NCBI GenBank assembly: GCA_030603805.1
Contig: JAUVXD010000004.1
Span: 62,001 to 126,000, forward strand
Direction: 5' to 3'
Origin: Acholeplasmataceae bacterium
Lineage (GTDB): Bacteria > Bacillota_I > Bacilli_A > Acholeplasmatales > Acholeplasmataceae
DNA length: 64,000 nucleotides
Part shown: positions 29,001 through 37,700 of the stretch, piece by piece
Numbering within the stretch: position 1 is the first letter of the stretch
How the letters are laid out: each line of letters starts with the position of its first letter
The notes under the pieces: generated by a model
What the model was told of the DNA's origin: nothing
Database searches by the model: none
The model's input: only the letters and a program-made list of their open reading frames with translations
Program-made: the position numbers and the translations under genes

Positions 29001-29142
29001 ATTTTCTAAAAAAAGAAAGTGTCACCACCAAGACTAAAACCACAGCAAGAAACATGCTGATGATTTTTTTTGGAGGAACGGTTGTAAAGAATGTCTTCAT
29101 CATGAACATTCCCTTTTTAAAAAATAGCGGTATTTTTTTCAT
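26071..29142 (-). CDS. Membrane-anchored large solute-binding protein (1023 aa)
   Basis: An unusually large substrate-binding protein. A membrane helix at about 28-46 without a lipobox anchors it. Two beta-rich, CBM35-like segments follow (about 80-265 and 300-440), then a helical spacer (about 455-590) and a family 1 extracellular solute-binding domain (about 595-1005), recognisable by [38 protein letters not shown] and the IPQTWDEI block. Usual binding proteins have 400-550 residues. It probably captures a polymer or long oligosaccharide and hands it to permease pair A, whose gene it overlaps. AGGAGG precedes the ATG. Confidence 0.82.
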   Translation of the reverse strand: MKKIPLFFKKGMFMMKTFFTTVPPKKIISMFLAVVLVLVVTLSFFRKSAINTFFDPSDLMNDYSNELVSEAFNTPLYTSVKQDYIASNRQDSQVEKTFLTGDMTGLVITSGHSVYGEHVLSYQEISGVDQDIFLLSRSESVSITNTSSVSGLYYFGFDFMEVDTSINNAQISMTINGEAPFYESQTLVIPSKWALSSTDFKLDRYQNEIQPNSIKIFEWTKHLVNDYRGMHRGLFAFDLNPGDVIEIHYVNARLLIGQFYFVKQEEIMTYEAYLNQHASASLVNTKIQVSARQMISRNDPSIRLRPEQDPSNLFYNTQFLRLNVIFGDSWQRAGQAVTYHVETETAGFYHLSFKYRQYLIKDMPVFRKIKINGEVPFDLLESYAFPYTTSFLNRTLMSPDEEPLLIYLNAGINEITLEAVNYPYRQVIEVLQYVMTQIQGLSLDVKRYTAGGTDRYRDWDIEAYFPSARSQIRTWANLLDETYDRLMVLTDEREPSEIGNMRVASSRLRNIANNINKLPSLMVQFSDGDSSVNQILGNLMQRLMRSNMELERIMIHGEQSLPKPFANIFVRFWEGTKRLVLSFINNPYSASRRQEGELMVWVNFPRQYIEIMQSMIDQSYTGEMKITLSQMPDQNKLVLANASGQAPDVAIGVNHWIPYDFAVRRASLDLRQFEGYEELVQNFSKGAMIPYVFEEGVYGLPTTQNFWVTYYRKDILNSIGITDIPQTWDEIIEILPILQSYGMNYFVPLAQYSGLKPFVATLPFIYQFGGDLYTENGMQTNINSEETLAGIKLMSDLFTLYNMPKFVASFYNNFRYGTLPIGISDLSTYILLETAASELDGLWGMDLHPGVYNAERDEIVRYSAVGAQASMIMSTTKYQQESWDFLSWFMSTPVQSEFAFLLQSTYGQAYFWNTANVEAFKTLSMPDEYKDIVLEQWQFGIEASRIPGAYMVEREISNAWTKIVFEGVNPRQALDEAVRISNREILYKMAEFGYTRQGQIIKDYPVPSIHTIDRWLTEVRNAS

Positions 29143-29160
29143 TGATAATCCTCCTAAAAC

Positions 29161-29195
29161 ATGGTTTGAAGAGGGGATTTCTCCCCTCCTACCAT
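29161..29195 (-). other. Intercistronic hairpin between the two binding-protein genes
   Basis: GAGGGGA (29171-29177) pairs with TCCCCTC (29182-29188), and ATGGT (29161-29165) with ACCAT (29191-29195). There is no T run after it on the minus strand. It probably stabilises the mRNA of the upstream binding protein or marks a processing point. Confidence 0.6.
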
Positions 29196-29216
29196 ATTTA
29201 CTTTTTTTTTAAGTTT

Positions 29217-30683
29217 TTATTGTCCTAACGTTTGATACATTTGCTGAACGATTTCATTTGCTCTATTTTGCCATTGCAATGCGTATTCTGCAACTGCAGA
29301 TGGACCAGCAATGACTAGATTATCGAAGTTATATGGATTTTCTGGATCATATACCCATGCCCAGAAATCTTTATAACCTGGAAGCCACTTGTCTAAGTCT
29401 GGTTTTGAAAGGTGAATACGATCAAGTGTATATTCAATACCTTGGATACCATCGACTAAATCATAAACTCTATTCCAAACATCTGGATAATCAGCAACTG
29501 GGAATCTGTCAAGATATGTTGGAAGTTCACCAGCAGCAAGTGCTGCAGTTTTTTCAGCTTCAAGAATATCAAGTCTTGCTTCCCAACCTGCTTTACCGAA
29601 TGTCATCCATTTAGCAAGTAGATAGGCTTCATATGGGTGTTCTGTTTGAGCAGATACACATTGGTAGTCAAGAATGGTTGGTGGGAATAATCCTGCTGAA
29701 CCTTGTGGATATGGCCAAAAGCCAATGGTTTCATTTAAACGTTCTTTGACATCATTGATGACCCAGAACTGCCATGACCCTTCAATATCCATAGCACCAT
29801 GACCTGTTTGAATTTGATAACCACCAAGTTGTGGAATTTGAAGGACGCCATCAACAAAGACACTGTCAGGTAGTCTTGTTGTTGTACCATCAGTTAGACG
29901 ATGAATTTCAACTTTAGTTTGCATTGCTGAAATCCAAGCTGCTGATGTGTAATTGAATTGTGTACCATCCCAAGTATCATAGAGCACATTAGGATCTTGC
30001 ATGGTTGGCCATACTTGTTGGAAATCTGGTGAACCATACCAAGTGTCAAAACCTAAAATGATATTTTCAGGATTTTGAAGGTCGAAATTCTTTATCGCTT
30101 TAGCAATTTCAATAAATTCGCTAAATGTCCAATCTTTAACTGGGTATCCATTTAAATCTGTACGATATTTGCCAGGAACTGTGGTTAAGTTTGCTCTGTC
30201 AAAAATATCTAAGTTAATCATAATGCCTTTTAAGAATTGGAAAGATGGCATTGCATAACGTTTGCCGTTATAGACACCTGTTGAAGCAATGTTATCATAG
30301 ACAAGTGCTGTTTCTGGGTCTGCATTCCAATACTGAGCGACATCCAAAGTGAGTCCTGCAGTGATGACTGTGGGTACGTTATCAGTTGCAAACACGTCTG
30401 GAAGAAGTCCAGCTTGAGCAGCAATAACTAAGTTACCCGTAAATTCAGCACCTGCACCTGTAATTTCAGTACGTCGCGTGACACGAATATGTGGATAAGC
30501 CACCATAAAGGCATCAATCATTTTTTGAGTCAATCCTGGGTCTGCCCAGTCCGCGTAAGTGAGTTCAATGGTCTGCTGTGGTCCTGTCGGATTGTTTGGA
30601 TCGGTTGGATCTTCTGGATTGTTACATGCAACAAGTCCAAGTCCGAAAAGGATGACCATCAGTAATAATAATACTTTTTTCAT
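29217..30683 (-). CDS. Carbohydrate ABC transporter solute-binding lipoprotein
   Basis: 488 residues. A signal peptide ends in the lipobox GLVAC (C20), followed by a Pro/Thr/Asn-rich linker and a family 1 solute-binding domain (about 38-480). Typical features are the strand ELTYADWADPGLTQKMIDAF and the hinge regions with many aromatic residues (WPTMQDP, GSWQFWVIND) suited to sugar stacking. It is the usual size and would serve one of the two permease pairs. AGGAGG precedes the ATG, and a strong hairpin lies upstream. Confidence 0.92.
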   Translation of the reverse strand: MKKVLLLLMVILFGLGLVACNNPEDPTDPNNPTGPQQTIELTYADWADPGLTQKMIDAFMVAYPHIRVTRRTEITGAGAEFTGNLVIAAQAGLLPDVFATDNVPTVITAGLTLDVAQYWNADPETALVYDNIASTGVYNGKRYAMPSFQFLKGIMINLDIFDRANLTTVPGKYRTDLNGYPVKDWTFSEFIEIAKAIKNFDLQNPENIILGFDTWYGSPDFQQVWPTMQDPNVLYDTWDGTQFNYTSAAWISAMQTKVEIHRLTDGTTTRLPDSVFVDGVLQIPQLGGYQIQTGHGAMDIEGSWQFWVINDVKERLNETIGFWPYPQGSAGLFPPTILDYQCVSAQTEHPYEAYLLAKWMTFGKAGWEARLDILEAEKTAALAAGELPTYLDRFPVADYPDVWNRVYDLVDGIQGIEYTLDRIHLSKPDLDKWLPGYKDFWAWVYDPENPYNFDNLVIAGPSAVAEYALQWQNRANEIVQQMYQTLGQ

Positions 30684-30702
30684 TTAAATCCTCCTAAGGG
30701 TT

Positions 30703-30731
30703 TCACGGCATGATGACCCATCATGCCGTGA
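30703..30731 (-). other. Strong intercistronic hairpin upstream of the solute-binding lipoprotein gene
   Basis: TCACGGCATGATG and CATCATGCCGTGA form a perfect 13-bp stem with a 3-base loop. No T run follows in the sense direction. Such stems 5' of binding-protein genes commonly protect the downstream mRNA and raise its yield. Confidence 0.7.
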
Positions 30732-30757
30732 TATCAAGTTTTTCTTTCTACTGAATA

Positions 30758-33523
30758 TTATTCAGCATCCATGGTGCCATTGACGATTAACGTTGTAGCC
30801 ACATAGGATTCGCCAACAAGTTCTTGAATTAATACATTGTCTAAAACAAAGAATTGTGGAGAAGCTTGTCCAGCAAAGAGCATACCCATTTCGAGTTTGA
30901 ATTGTGCTGGTTCAGTAAATGTACCATCACCTGGGAGTGTAAAATCAACGGTGAAGTTTTGCATTTCAGTTGTGACAGCAATATCACCTTGAACAAAGTA
31001 AGGTACCCATCCTGCAAAGCTATGACCAATAGCAAGTGTAATATTACCAGCTACGGATGCTTTAGCACTGAAAGTTACACGATAAGTCTTGCCAGCAACA
31101 AGTTGCATATGACCAACATTATCAGCACCTGTACCTAAAGAGAATGCGTCTTGAATAATTTGAATTTGCCAATTTTGGCTTGCGTTAATGTTTGTTAAGT
31201 TTAAGACAAGTTCACCATTAACACCTGAAATTGATCCAGCAGTGCCTTCCCAATCATTTAAGAATGCACGCCATTGATCAAGTTCATAAATTTCAATAAC
31301 TTCATCCATCGTACCATTGACGATGAGTTCTGTAGCTACATAGGATTCGCCAACAAGTTCTTGAATTAAAACATTATCTAATACAAAGAATTGTGGAGAA
31401 GCTTGACCTGCAAAGAGCATACCCATTTCGAGCTTGAATTGTGCAGGATGAGTAAATGTTCCTTCAGCAGGTAATGTAAAATCAACAGTGATGGTTTGTA
31501 GTGATGTTGTAACTGCAATGTCACCTTGGACAAAGTAAGGAACCCATCCATCAAAACCATGACCAATAGCCAGTGTAATATTACCAGGAACTGATGCTTT
31601 TGCATCAAATGTTACACGATAAGATTTACCAGCAACAAGTTGCATATGTCCAACATTATCAGCACCAGTGCCTAATGAAAATGCATCTTGAATAACTTGA
31701 ATTTGCCAGTTTTGGCTTACATTAATATTGGTTAAATTTAAGACCAATTGTCCATTGACACCAGAAATAGAACCTGCAGTGCCATCCCAATCATTAACAA
31801 ATCTACGCCATTGTGGTAGGTTGTATGTGACTACTAAACCGTCATCCATTGTGCCATTGAAGATTAAGTCAGTAGCTACAAAATTGTCGCCATCTTTAAC
31901 TTCAATCTTGACATTGTCAAGTGTAAATGTTTGAGCAGTTGTTTGTCCAGCAAATAATCCGCCAAGCTCAATCTTAAATTGTGCAGGCACTGAATAGTTT
32001 GCAGCTGTATCACCTAAAGTAAATTCGAAGGTAATGGTTTGCATATCTGTAGTCACAGCGATATCTGTTTCAACATGGTATGGTGTCCATCCACCACCAG
32101 CGTGACCGATTGCAACAACTAAATTACCAGCTATTGAAGCTTTAGCCTCAAATGTCACACGATATGTCTTGCCAAACTCTAAATTCATATGACCTTGGTT
32201 ATCTTCACCCCAGCCAAGTGCAAACGCATCTTGAATGACTTGAATCTTCCAACTTGCATCAATCGCATTGAGTGCAGTCATATTTAAGTTAAGAACGCCA
32301 TCAGCAACAACAAGTTCAGCTTCAGAACCTTCCCAATCATTAATAAACTTTCTCCAACCTGGATACTCATTTGTAATCACTAAAATCACAGTCACTGATG
32401 ATTCTTCAGTCGCAACATTACCTGCCGCATCTTGGACTGTATAAACAATCTTAAATACGCCAGCTTTAGTTGTATCTACTTCATCAACTTCTGTTTCTAC
32501 TTCGCCTTCAACTTTATATATAACAACATCAATATCATCTGTTAAATCGCCATCAATGTTATCAAATGCAGTCACACCAGCGAGTGGGTTAAATGCATTA
32601 CCCGCAACATGATTCACAGTTGCTCTGACGCCACTAATGGTTGGTGCAATCGTATCTTCACCAAGAACAGTTTCAGTAACCATAATGTCATCAAACCATA
32701 CGGTTGCATCGACAGATTGGTTATTAATACGTCCAAGTTCAAATAAGATACCACCACGTGGGTTGTTGGTTGCCATGTAGAACACGAATGAATAAGTTGC
32801 CCATTCAGTTGTTAAGTTCTTGTGTTCTGTTTGACCAGGTTTGAAGTCAACAAACCAAGGTGCTGTAGGAATGAGTTCACCGACTTGAACGTTAATGGTC
32901 TTAGCAACTGAAGACTTAGCCTTGAAGCTTACTTCATAGGCTTTACCTTGTTCAAATGGGATATTTTGTTGACCAAATCTTGGTGTCCAAAGGTTAGAAC
33001 CTGCTACAACTTCAGCTTTGAGTGCACCATCTTCAACAGATAATGTCATTGCTGCGCCATCAGCAATATATAAACCATTTGCACCATCATCCCAGAACAC
33101 TGTACCCAGTGCAAAATCGCCATTGACGACCAGTTGGTCTGTTGGACGTTCTGGTGATTCAACGAAAAGATATCTCCACTTTTGTGCAGTGAGTGATCCA
33201 ACTTTGACTTCATAACGAATCGCATGATTGCCGGTCTTAGTTGTATCTAAAAGATTATTTGTAATTGATGATGTTGACAGATATGTAATCTGTGCAGTGT
33301 AATCAACACCATTATTACCTGTCGCGGTAATACCAGCTAAAACATTGAATTCTGCCTCAAATGCAATGCTTACTGTTTCGTCGCTAATACCGCTAAATGT
33401 GATCGCAGTCAGTGGTGTCGTCTGTGTAGGATCAGACGGAACTGATGGATCTTCTGGCTTACATGCCACGAGCACGAGTGCGAACATGACAATAAGCAGA
33501 ATGGATAATAAGCCCTTTTTCAT
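30758..33523 (-). CDS. Lipoprotein with a carbohydrate-binding module array
   Basis: 921 residues without a visible catalytic domain. The signal ends in LVAC (C21). Layout: a beta segment (40-125), a CBM4/9-type module (about 130-290), an Ig-like DUF5011 domain (about 295-385), then three related CBM4/9-like modules (about 385-560, 560-740, 740-921), each ending in an F-x-L-D-N-V strand. The last two are nearly identical and repeat at exactly 537 bases. It would hold beta-glucan at the cell surface. The ATG directly follows the stop of the phosphorylase gene, whose last codons supply the GAGGAGG ribosome binding site. Confidence 0.85.
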   Translation of the reverse strand: MKKGLLSILLIVMFALVLVACKPEDPSVPSDPTQTTPLTAITFSGISDETVSIAFEAEFNVLAGITATGNNGVDYTAQITYLSTSSITNNLLDTTKTGNHAIRYEVKVGSLTAQKWRYLFVESPERPTDQLVVNGDFALGTVFWDDGANGLYIADGAAMTLSVEDGALKAEVVAGSNLWTPRFGQQNIPFEQGKAYEVSFKAKSSVAKTINVQVGELIPTAPWFVDFKPGQTEHKNLTTEWATYSFVFYMATNNPRGGILFELGRINNQSVDATVWFDDIMVTETVLGEDTIAPTISGVRATVNHVAGNAFNPLAGVTAFDNIDGDLTDDIDVVIYKVEGEVETEVDEVDTTKAGVFKIVYTVQDAAGNVATEESSVTVILVITNEYPGWRKFINDWEGSEAELVVADGVLNLNMTALNAIDASWKIQVIQDAFALGWGEDNQGHMNLEFGKTYRVTFEAKASIAGNLVVAIGHAGGGWTPYHVETDIAVTTDMQTITFEFTLGDTAANYSVPAQFKIELGGLFAGQTTAQTFTLDNVKIEVKDGDNFVATDLIFNGTMDDGLVVTYNLPQWRRFVNDWDGTAGSISGVNGQLVLNLTNINVSQNWQIQVIQDAFSLGTGADNVGHMQLVAGKSYRVTFDAKASVPGNITLAIGHGFDGWVPYFVQGDIAVTTSLQTITVDFTLPAEGTFTHPAQFKLEMGMLFAGQASPQFFVLDNVLIQELVGESYVATELIVNGTMDEVIEIYELDQWRAFLNDWEGTAGSISGVNGELVLNLTNINASQNWQIQIIQDAFSLGTGADNVGHMQLVAGKTYRVTFSAKASVAGNITLAIGHSFAGWVPYFVQGDIAVTTEMQNFTVDFTLPGDGTFTEPAQFKLEMGMLFAGQASPQFFVLDNVLIQELVGESYVATTLIVNGTMDAE
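30775..31848 (-). repeat. Tandem 537-bp repeat encoding two near-identical CBM modules
   Basis: Corresponding points such as CCATTGACGAT (30777 and 31314) and CGCCATTG (31269 and 31806) lie exactly 537 bases (179 codons) apart. The two protein copies differ at few positions. A third, more diverged copy lies further upstream in the gene. Confidence 0.85.
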
Positions 33524-36500
33524 TTATTTTCCTCCTCGAATATAGACATTTATTTTAAAGACATTACCTTCTCGGATGTCTCTTGTCCACTTACCTGTAA
33601 CTTCACTACCTGATATTTCGCACACTTCATCATTCTTGTGCAACGTCATCTTATCGACATATGCGGTAGCATCATAGGTGTCGATATCATCTTCTAGATG
33701 ATAGATAACTTGGGTTTTGTTGAAGAGTTTGACTTCAACGATACCATCTTTAAAGAGTGTTTTGGACAATTTGGGTTTGAGTTCAAAGATGAGTTGTCCA
33801 TTTTCAAACTTAAATAACTCTTTTCCAAAAAACATATAACGCCACATCGATAAGACTTCAGCTGTTGATCCTGATAATCTTGAGACAAATCCTTGTCCAT
33901 GTTTTTTAGGATCTGGATTCGATGAAGTCGCGATAAAGGATGAGTTTTCAATCGGCGATCTGCCGTATATTTTTGGATCCATAAAGCATGTATAATTGGT
34001 TTTTAATTCCTCATAGAATTCGTCATATAATCCTGCTTTAAGTAATCCAAGCAAATACTTATAAGTCATGTGTAAGAAATTAGATTCTCTTTCTAGCCAT
34101 CCTGGTGTAAATGCTCTAATTCTTCCAATTTCATGACCATAATCATCTAAAGATACTGAGGTTTGATAGAACTGATGCTTTTGATCATAGAGTCCTGTTG
34201 TTTTAATCTTTTTATAGATAGCTTTCGCTTCATCTTTACCAGCAAGTGATTTTAAATATCTTGCAGGCGCCTCTAAGAAAACTGGCAATGGATGTACTTC
34301 AAATGCTATGACTTTAACCAAAGGTAATCCATAATGTCCAATTTTAGGTTGTCCATGTTGATCTAAAATCTCTTGATACTTTGTTGCCTCATAGGTGAGA
34401 TAGGTTGGATAAATAGGATCAATATCTTTAGCCTTTAGCATTGCTTCTTTTAAATCCTGTGAGATGATCTTCAAAACATCTAAGTAATGCACTGCTTGAT
34501 TGGTAATCACTTCTTGTTCATGTTCGAGTTGATCACGGTAATGCTCAAGATGTGTCATGCGGTAATCCCAACGATCGAACTCACTACTTTGAGGGATATG
34601 TTTGTAACTTTGAGCAAGATGTTCTGTGGACGCAAGTAACATGACAGGATGATGTTCATGATCTTTAATGGTTTCTAATAAGAAATCAACGATTTTTTTA
34701 AGTTCAATGGCTTCTGAAACACCAGATCCAAAGAGTCCTGGAACCCCGTTCATGGCATCATTCCATCCGGGTTTATCCCCTTCATAAGATAAGCCAATGC
34801 CTTGAGGGTCTAAATGACCATACTTGTTTAAAACTAAGGTGAGCAATTTGCCATAAAGATTGACTTCAAGTTTTTGGTTGTTTCGCTTGAGCCATCCACT
34901 TTTTGCATGATGGTCATGTCGAATCGCACCATATTGTCTAATTTTTCCATCTTTGGTTTTTACATATTTTTCTGATCTTGGTAAAACTTTGACGGGTGAT
35001 TTAAAGAAGGGTATCTTTTTCTTAAACATCAAATCTTCTAAATGATCTGGATAAATCGAAAGATACGATTCAATTAAGTCCATATGATAGGTGAAATGGT
35101 CTTCCCAATAGCCTTCACCAAAGTTTGCTTTAATGACAACTTCACTCTCAGATAAAACTTTTTTCAAGTTTTCTTCTACTTCAAGTCCAGCTTGATATAG
35201 TTTGGTTGCAACCTCACCTGGTGTGAATTCTTGATGTACAATACTTTTTAGAACTTCAGGTAAGCTATTTGTGTTGCCATGGTAGTTGAACTTCACACCT
35301 TCAATTGAAAGTGGATTGTATCCATCTGCTTGAATGAGTGAGCTAAATTGATAAATATTGAAATCTCCAAGTTCAGGGTAGAAAAAGAGATCATTTCTTC
35401 TATTTTGAAGTACATCTCTAAAATTGCCATTGCCTTGTGAATAGAAAGCGGGTTCAATGGAGAAGAAATTATAGTCCCTTTCTAAGTCCCCATGCTTTCT
35501 TGAATAAAGATGATAACCGACAGTTCCCGACAATGTCTTTATAATCAGCGGTGTGCCACCACGCAGTAAATTATCTAAGTAGCACTGTTTATAATAATCA
35601 TTTAAAATGGGGAACGCAGTCTTTGTTTCAATTGCATTTGTTAAATCTTGATGAATCTGTTGATTTTCGATTTCTTTATGCGCTAAGTAATCATAGTTTA
35701 ATTTGCTAGTGAATGTCGTTAAATCATCTTTATCTTTCGCATAACCAATTAAACTAATGAAAGATGCAGAATCTGTGTTGTTAAATTTAAATCCACTCAT
35801 CGCACAAGGCACTTGATTCACATGAACTTGCTTGATTTTCTTGAGATTGTCAAGATCAGTTTTGATAAAACCATAAGGTGTCTCAAGTGAAGTATCTTCA
35901 TCAAAAATGAGTTTATAGTCGCTAATGTAATAAGGTTTTGAAATGTTAGATGATGTATGGTAGAAGTTCCCATCGACTTGGATACTCACCTCTGCAGAGT
36001 CATCTGTGGATGCTCTAAGCTTATAGAAGACATAATCATTTTCATGCACATTATCCATCCAACTCTGAAGTAAGTTAGATATTGCTTTATATCCGCCGTA
36101 ATCGATACCAGATGGTAAGATTTGTGCAAGTCCATCAATCACTTCAAAGGATATTTTTTGATTAGAAAGCGATTTGATATCTACTTTTCTAACCAAAGCA
36201 GCAACAGGTTCATTAGGTAAGGTGAAATAGGTCACTTGTACAGATATGCCTAAATCTTGGTTTAATTCCATGATTGATACTTGATCTTGTCTAATATGAA
36301 TACTTTGATTGGCATTCTTTTCTTTGAAAAATTCATGAACTATACCGTTGATTTTAACAAATGTACGAAAGCCAATTTTTGATACAAAATGATAAGCGTT
36401 ATTTGCTGGGAAAAATTCCATCATCGCGCCATTTTTATCTCTGATGCCAAAGGAACTAATCAGTTGTCCCCTATTCACATAAAAAGCCCATAAGGGAATC

Positions 36501-36580
36501 CCCATTTTACCGGCAATTCCGCTTAAGAAACTTGAGAATGGCTTCATTTTTTGATAATCATAAAACTTGTGTTCTGTCAT
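33524..36580 (-). CDS. Large GH94-related beta-glucan phosphorylase, GH161-like
   Basis: 1018 residues, no signal, so cytoplasmic. The domain order (N-terminal beta-sandwich, helical linker, (alpha/alpha)6 barrel, C-terminal cap) is that of the disaccharide phosphorylases. The motif DKPGWNDAMNGVPGLFG holds the likely general-acid Asp, equivalent to DWND of GH94. YSQGNGNFRDVLQNRRND is part of the barrel. Size and these motifs fit the GH161 beta-1,3-oligoglucan phosphorylases better than GH94, but GH149 or a new family cannot be excluded. It would phosphorolyse imported oligosaccharides to glucose-1-phosphate. It has its own LacI-operator promoter and heads the transport operon. Confidence 0.7.
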   Translation of the reverse strand: MTEHKFYDYQKMKPFSSFLSGIAGKMGIPLWAFYVNRGQLISSFGIRDKNGAMMEFFPANNAYHFVSKIGFRTFVKINGIVHEFFKEKNANQSIHIRQDQVSIMELNQDLGISVQVTYFTLPNEPVAALVRKVDIKSLSNQKISFEVIDGLAQILPSGIDYGGYKAISNLLQSWMDNVHENDYVFYKLRASTDDSAEVSIQVDGNFYHTSSNISKPYYISDYKLIFDEDTSLETPYGFIKTDLDNLKKIKQVHVNQVPCAMSGFKFNNTDSASFISLIGYAKDKDDLTTFTSKLNYDYLAHKEIENQQIHQDLTNAIETKTAFPILNDYYKQCYLDNLLRGGTPLIIKTLSGTVGYHLYSRKHGDLERDYNFFSIEPAFYSQGNGNFRDVLQNRRNDLFFYPELGDFNIYQFSSLIQADGYNPLSIEGVKFNYHGNTNSLPEVLKSIVHQEFTPGEVATKLYQAGLEVEENLKKVLSESEVVIKANFGEGYWEDHFTYHMDLIESYLSIYPDHLEDLMFKKKIPFFKSPVKVLPRSEKYVKTKDGKIRQYGAIRHDHHAKSGWLKRNNQKLEVNLYGKLLTLVLNKYGHLDPQGIGLSYEGDKPGWNDAMNGVPGLFGSGVSEAIELKKIVDFLLETIKDHEHHPVMLLASTEHLAQSYKHIPQSSEFDRWDYRMTHLEHYRDQLEHEQEVITNQAVHYLDVLKIISQDLKEAMLKAKDIDPIYPTYLTYEATKYQEILDQHGQPKIGHYGLPLVKVIAFEVHPLPVFLEAPARYLKSLAGKDEAKAIYKKIKTTGLYDQKHQFYQTSVSLDDYGHEIGRIRAFTPGWLERESNFLHMTYKYLLGLLKAGLYDEFYEELKTNYTCFMDPKIYGRSPIENSSFIATSSNPDPKKHGQGFVSRLSGSTAEVLSMWRYMFFGKELFKFENGQLIFELKPKLSKTLFKDGIVEVKLFNKTQVIYHLEDDIDTYDATAYVDKMTLHKNDEVCEISGSEVTGKWTRDIREGNVFKINVYIRGGK

Positions 36581-36603
36581 GTTGTTGGTCTCCGTCGATT
36601 TAG

Positions 36604-36615
36604 GAAATCGATTTC
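36604..36615 (-). promoter_or_regulatory. LacI-type operator downstream of the phosphorylase promoter
   Basis: GAAATCGATTTC is a perfect 12-bp palindrome (wider context AGGAAATCGATTTCTT). It lies between the -10 box and the start codon and matches the palindrome found at the other glycan promoters. Confidence 0.75.
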
Positions 36616-36633
36616 TTTATCTAGGTTAATTTA

Positions 36634-36662
36634 ATCATACCATAATATGGTACCGTTTTCAA
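36634..36662 (-). promoter_or_regulatory. Promoter of the phosphorylase-transport operon
   Basis: On the minus strand TTGAAA (36657-36662), 17 bases, TATGAT (36634-36639). Optimal spacing; an operator-like sequence overlaps the -35 side and a perfect one lies downstream. Confidence 0.8.
36648..36661 (-). promoter_or_regulatory. Operator-like site in the spacer and -35 box
   Basis: TGGTACCGTTTTC on the plus strand, nearly the same as TGGTACCGTTTCC at 52713 upstream of the giant lipoprotein gene. It is an imperfect version of the palindrome with the central CG. Confidence 0.5.
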
Positions 36663-36678
36663 TATTTAAACATAGAAT

Positions 36679-37698
36679 TTATTTGGTTGAATCTCTCGCA
36701 ATGAGGGTCACAGGGAGTTTGACCACTTCGTCGATTTCAGCTTCAGGGTTTTCCATTAATGCGATCAGTAATTTGGCTGCTGTTTCTCCAAGTTGTTTAC
36801 GATCTTGGGCAACCGTTGTTAAGGATGGTGTGAAATGTTTGGCAAAGGCAATATCATCAAAACCGATAACTTGAATGTCTTCTGGAACCTTAATTTCTAA
36901 GTCTCTAAGCCCTTTTAAGACACCAAGTGCAATATCATCTGATGCAACCAAGATGACTTCAGGTTTTTCAGTCATTTGTTTCATCAGTTTGAGCACTGCA
37001 TTGTATCCTGATGTAAACCCAAAGGATTCCGCATAAACAATGGATGATTCATTTGTTATAAGCTTAAGTTGTTCAGCATACTTTTTAAATGCAATCAAAC
37101 GTTCAGCAAATGCTTTTGAGTTGAGTGGACCCGAAACCATCGCAACCTTCGATTTTTTCGTTATGTTTTTCACATAATCTAAAGTCACTTTGATGCCTTG
37201 GTCATTATCAGAAATGACAGTGTGTAATCCCGGTAAAATCATATCTGTTGAGACACATGGAATACCACTATTGACCAGTTCATAAAGTCCTTGATCGGAA
37301 TAGTTACCCACCACGATGTAGACGCCATCGACGCGTTTATTCATACACCATTCATAGTATGACATTTCATGTTTGCCAAGCTTTTTCACAATAAAAGATA
37401 ATTCATAACCTTCTTTTTCCAAATAGGTTTTAAAATGCTGCAGGATGCTTGAGAAAAAGGAGTGTTCAAGTCCAATGTCGGATTCTTCTGTGAAAACGAC
37501 GCCTACGGTATAGGTTCTCTTGGATTTAAGCATGCGTGCAGATGATGCAGGTACATAGCCAACTTCTTTAATGTAGGCTAAGACTCTGGCTCTGGTTTGA
37601 TCGCTGACGTTCCCTGTTTGATTCAGCACTTTTGAAATCGTCCCTGGTGCTAAATTCAACTCTTTTGCGATGGTGTAAATCGTTCTTTTCTTCGTCAA
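36679..37698 (-). CDS. LacI-family transcriptional repressor (glucan locus)
   Basis: 339 residues. The N-terminal helix-turn-helix and hinge read IYTIAKELNLAPGTISKVLN, then PASSARMLKSKRTYTVGVVF, followed by the periplasmic-binding-protein-like effector domain (about 60-335) with the usual IQVIGFDDIAFAKHFTPSLT end block. It probably represses the glucan genes until an oligosaccharide binds. It is the last gene after the cytoplasmic GH16 (2-base gap), so it is autoregulated through the GH94 promoter. It is clearly paralogous to the regulator at 52954. No terminator separates it from the next promoter. Confidence 0.92.
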   Translation of the reverse strand: MTKKRTIYTIAKELNLAPGTISKVLNQTGNVSDQTRARVLAYIKEVGYVPASSARMLKSKRTYTVGVVFTEESDIGLEHSFFSSILQHFKTYLEKEGYELSFIVKKLGKHEMSYYEWCMNKRVDGVYIVVGNYSDQGLYELVNSGIPCVSTDMILPGLHTVISDNDQGIKVTLDYVKNITKKSKVAMVSGPLNSKAFAERLIAFKKYAEQLKLITNESSIVYAESFGFTSGYNAVLKLMKQMTEKPEVILVASDDIALGVLKGLRDLEIKVPEDIQVIGFDDIAFAKHFTPSLTTVAQDRKQLGETAAKLLIALMENPEAEIDEVVKLPVTLIARDSTK

Positions 37699-37700
37699 GT

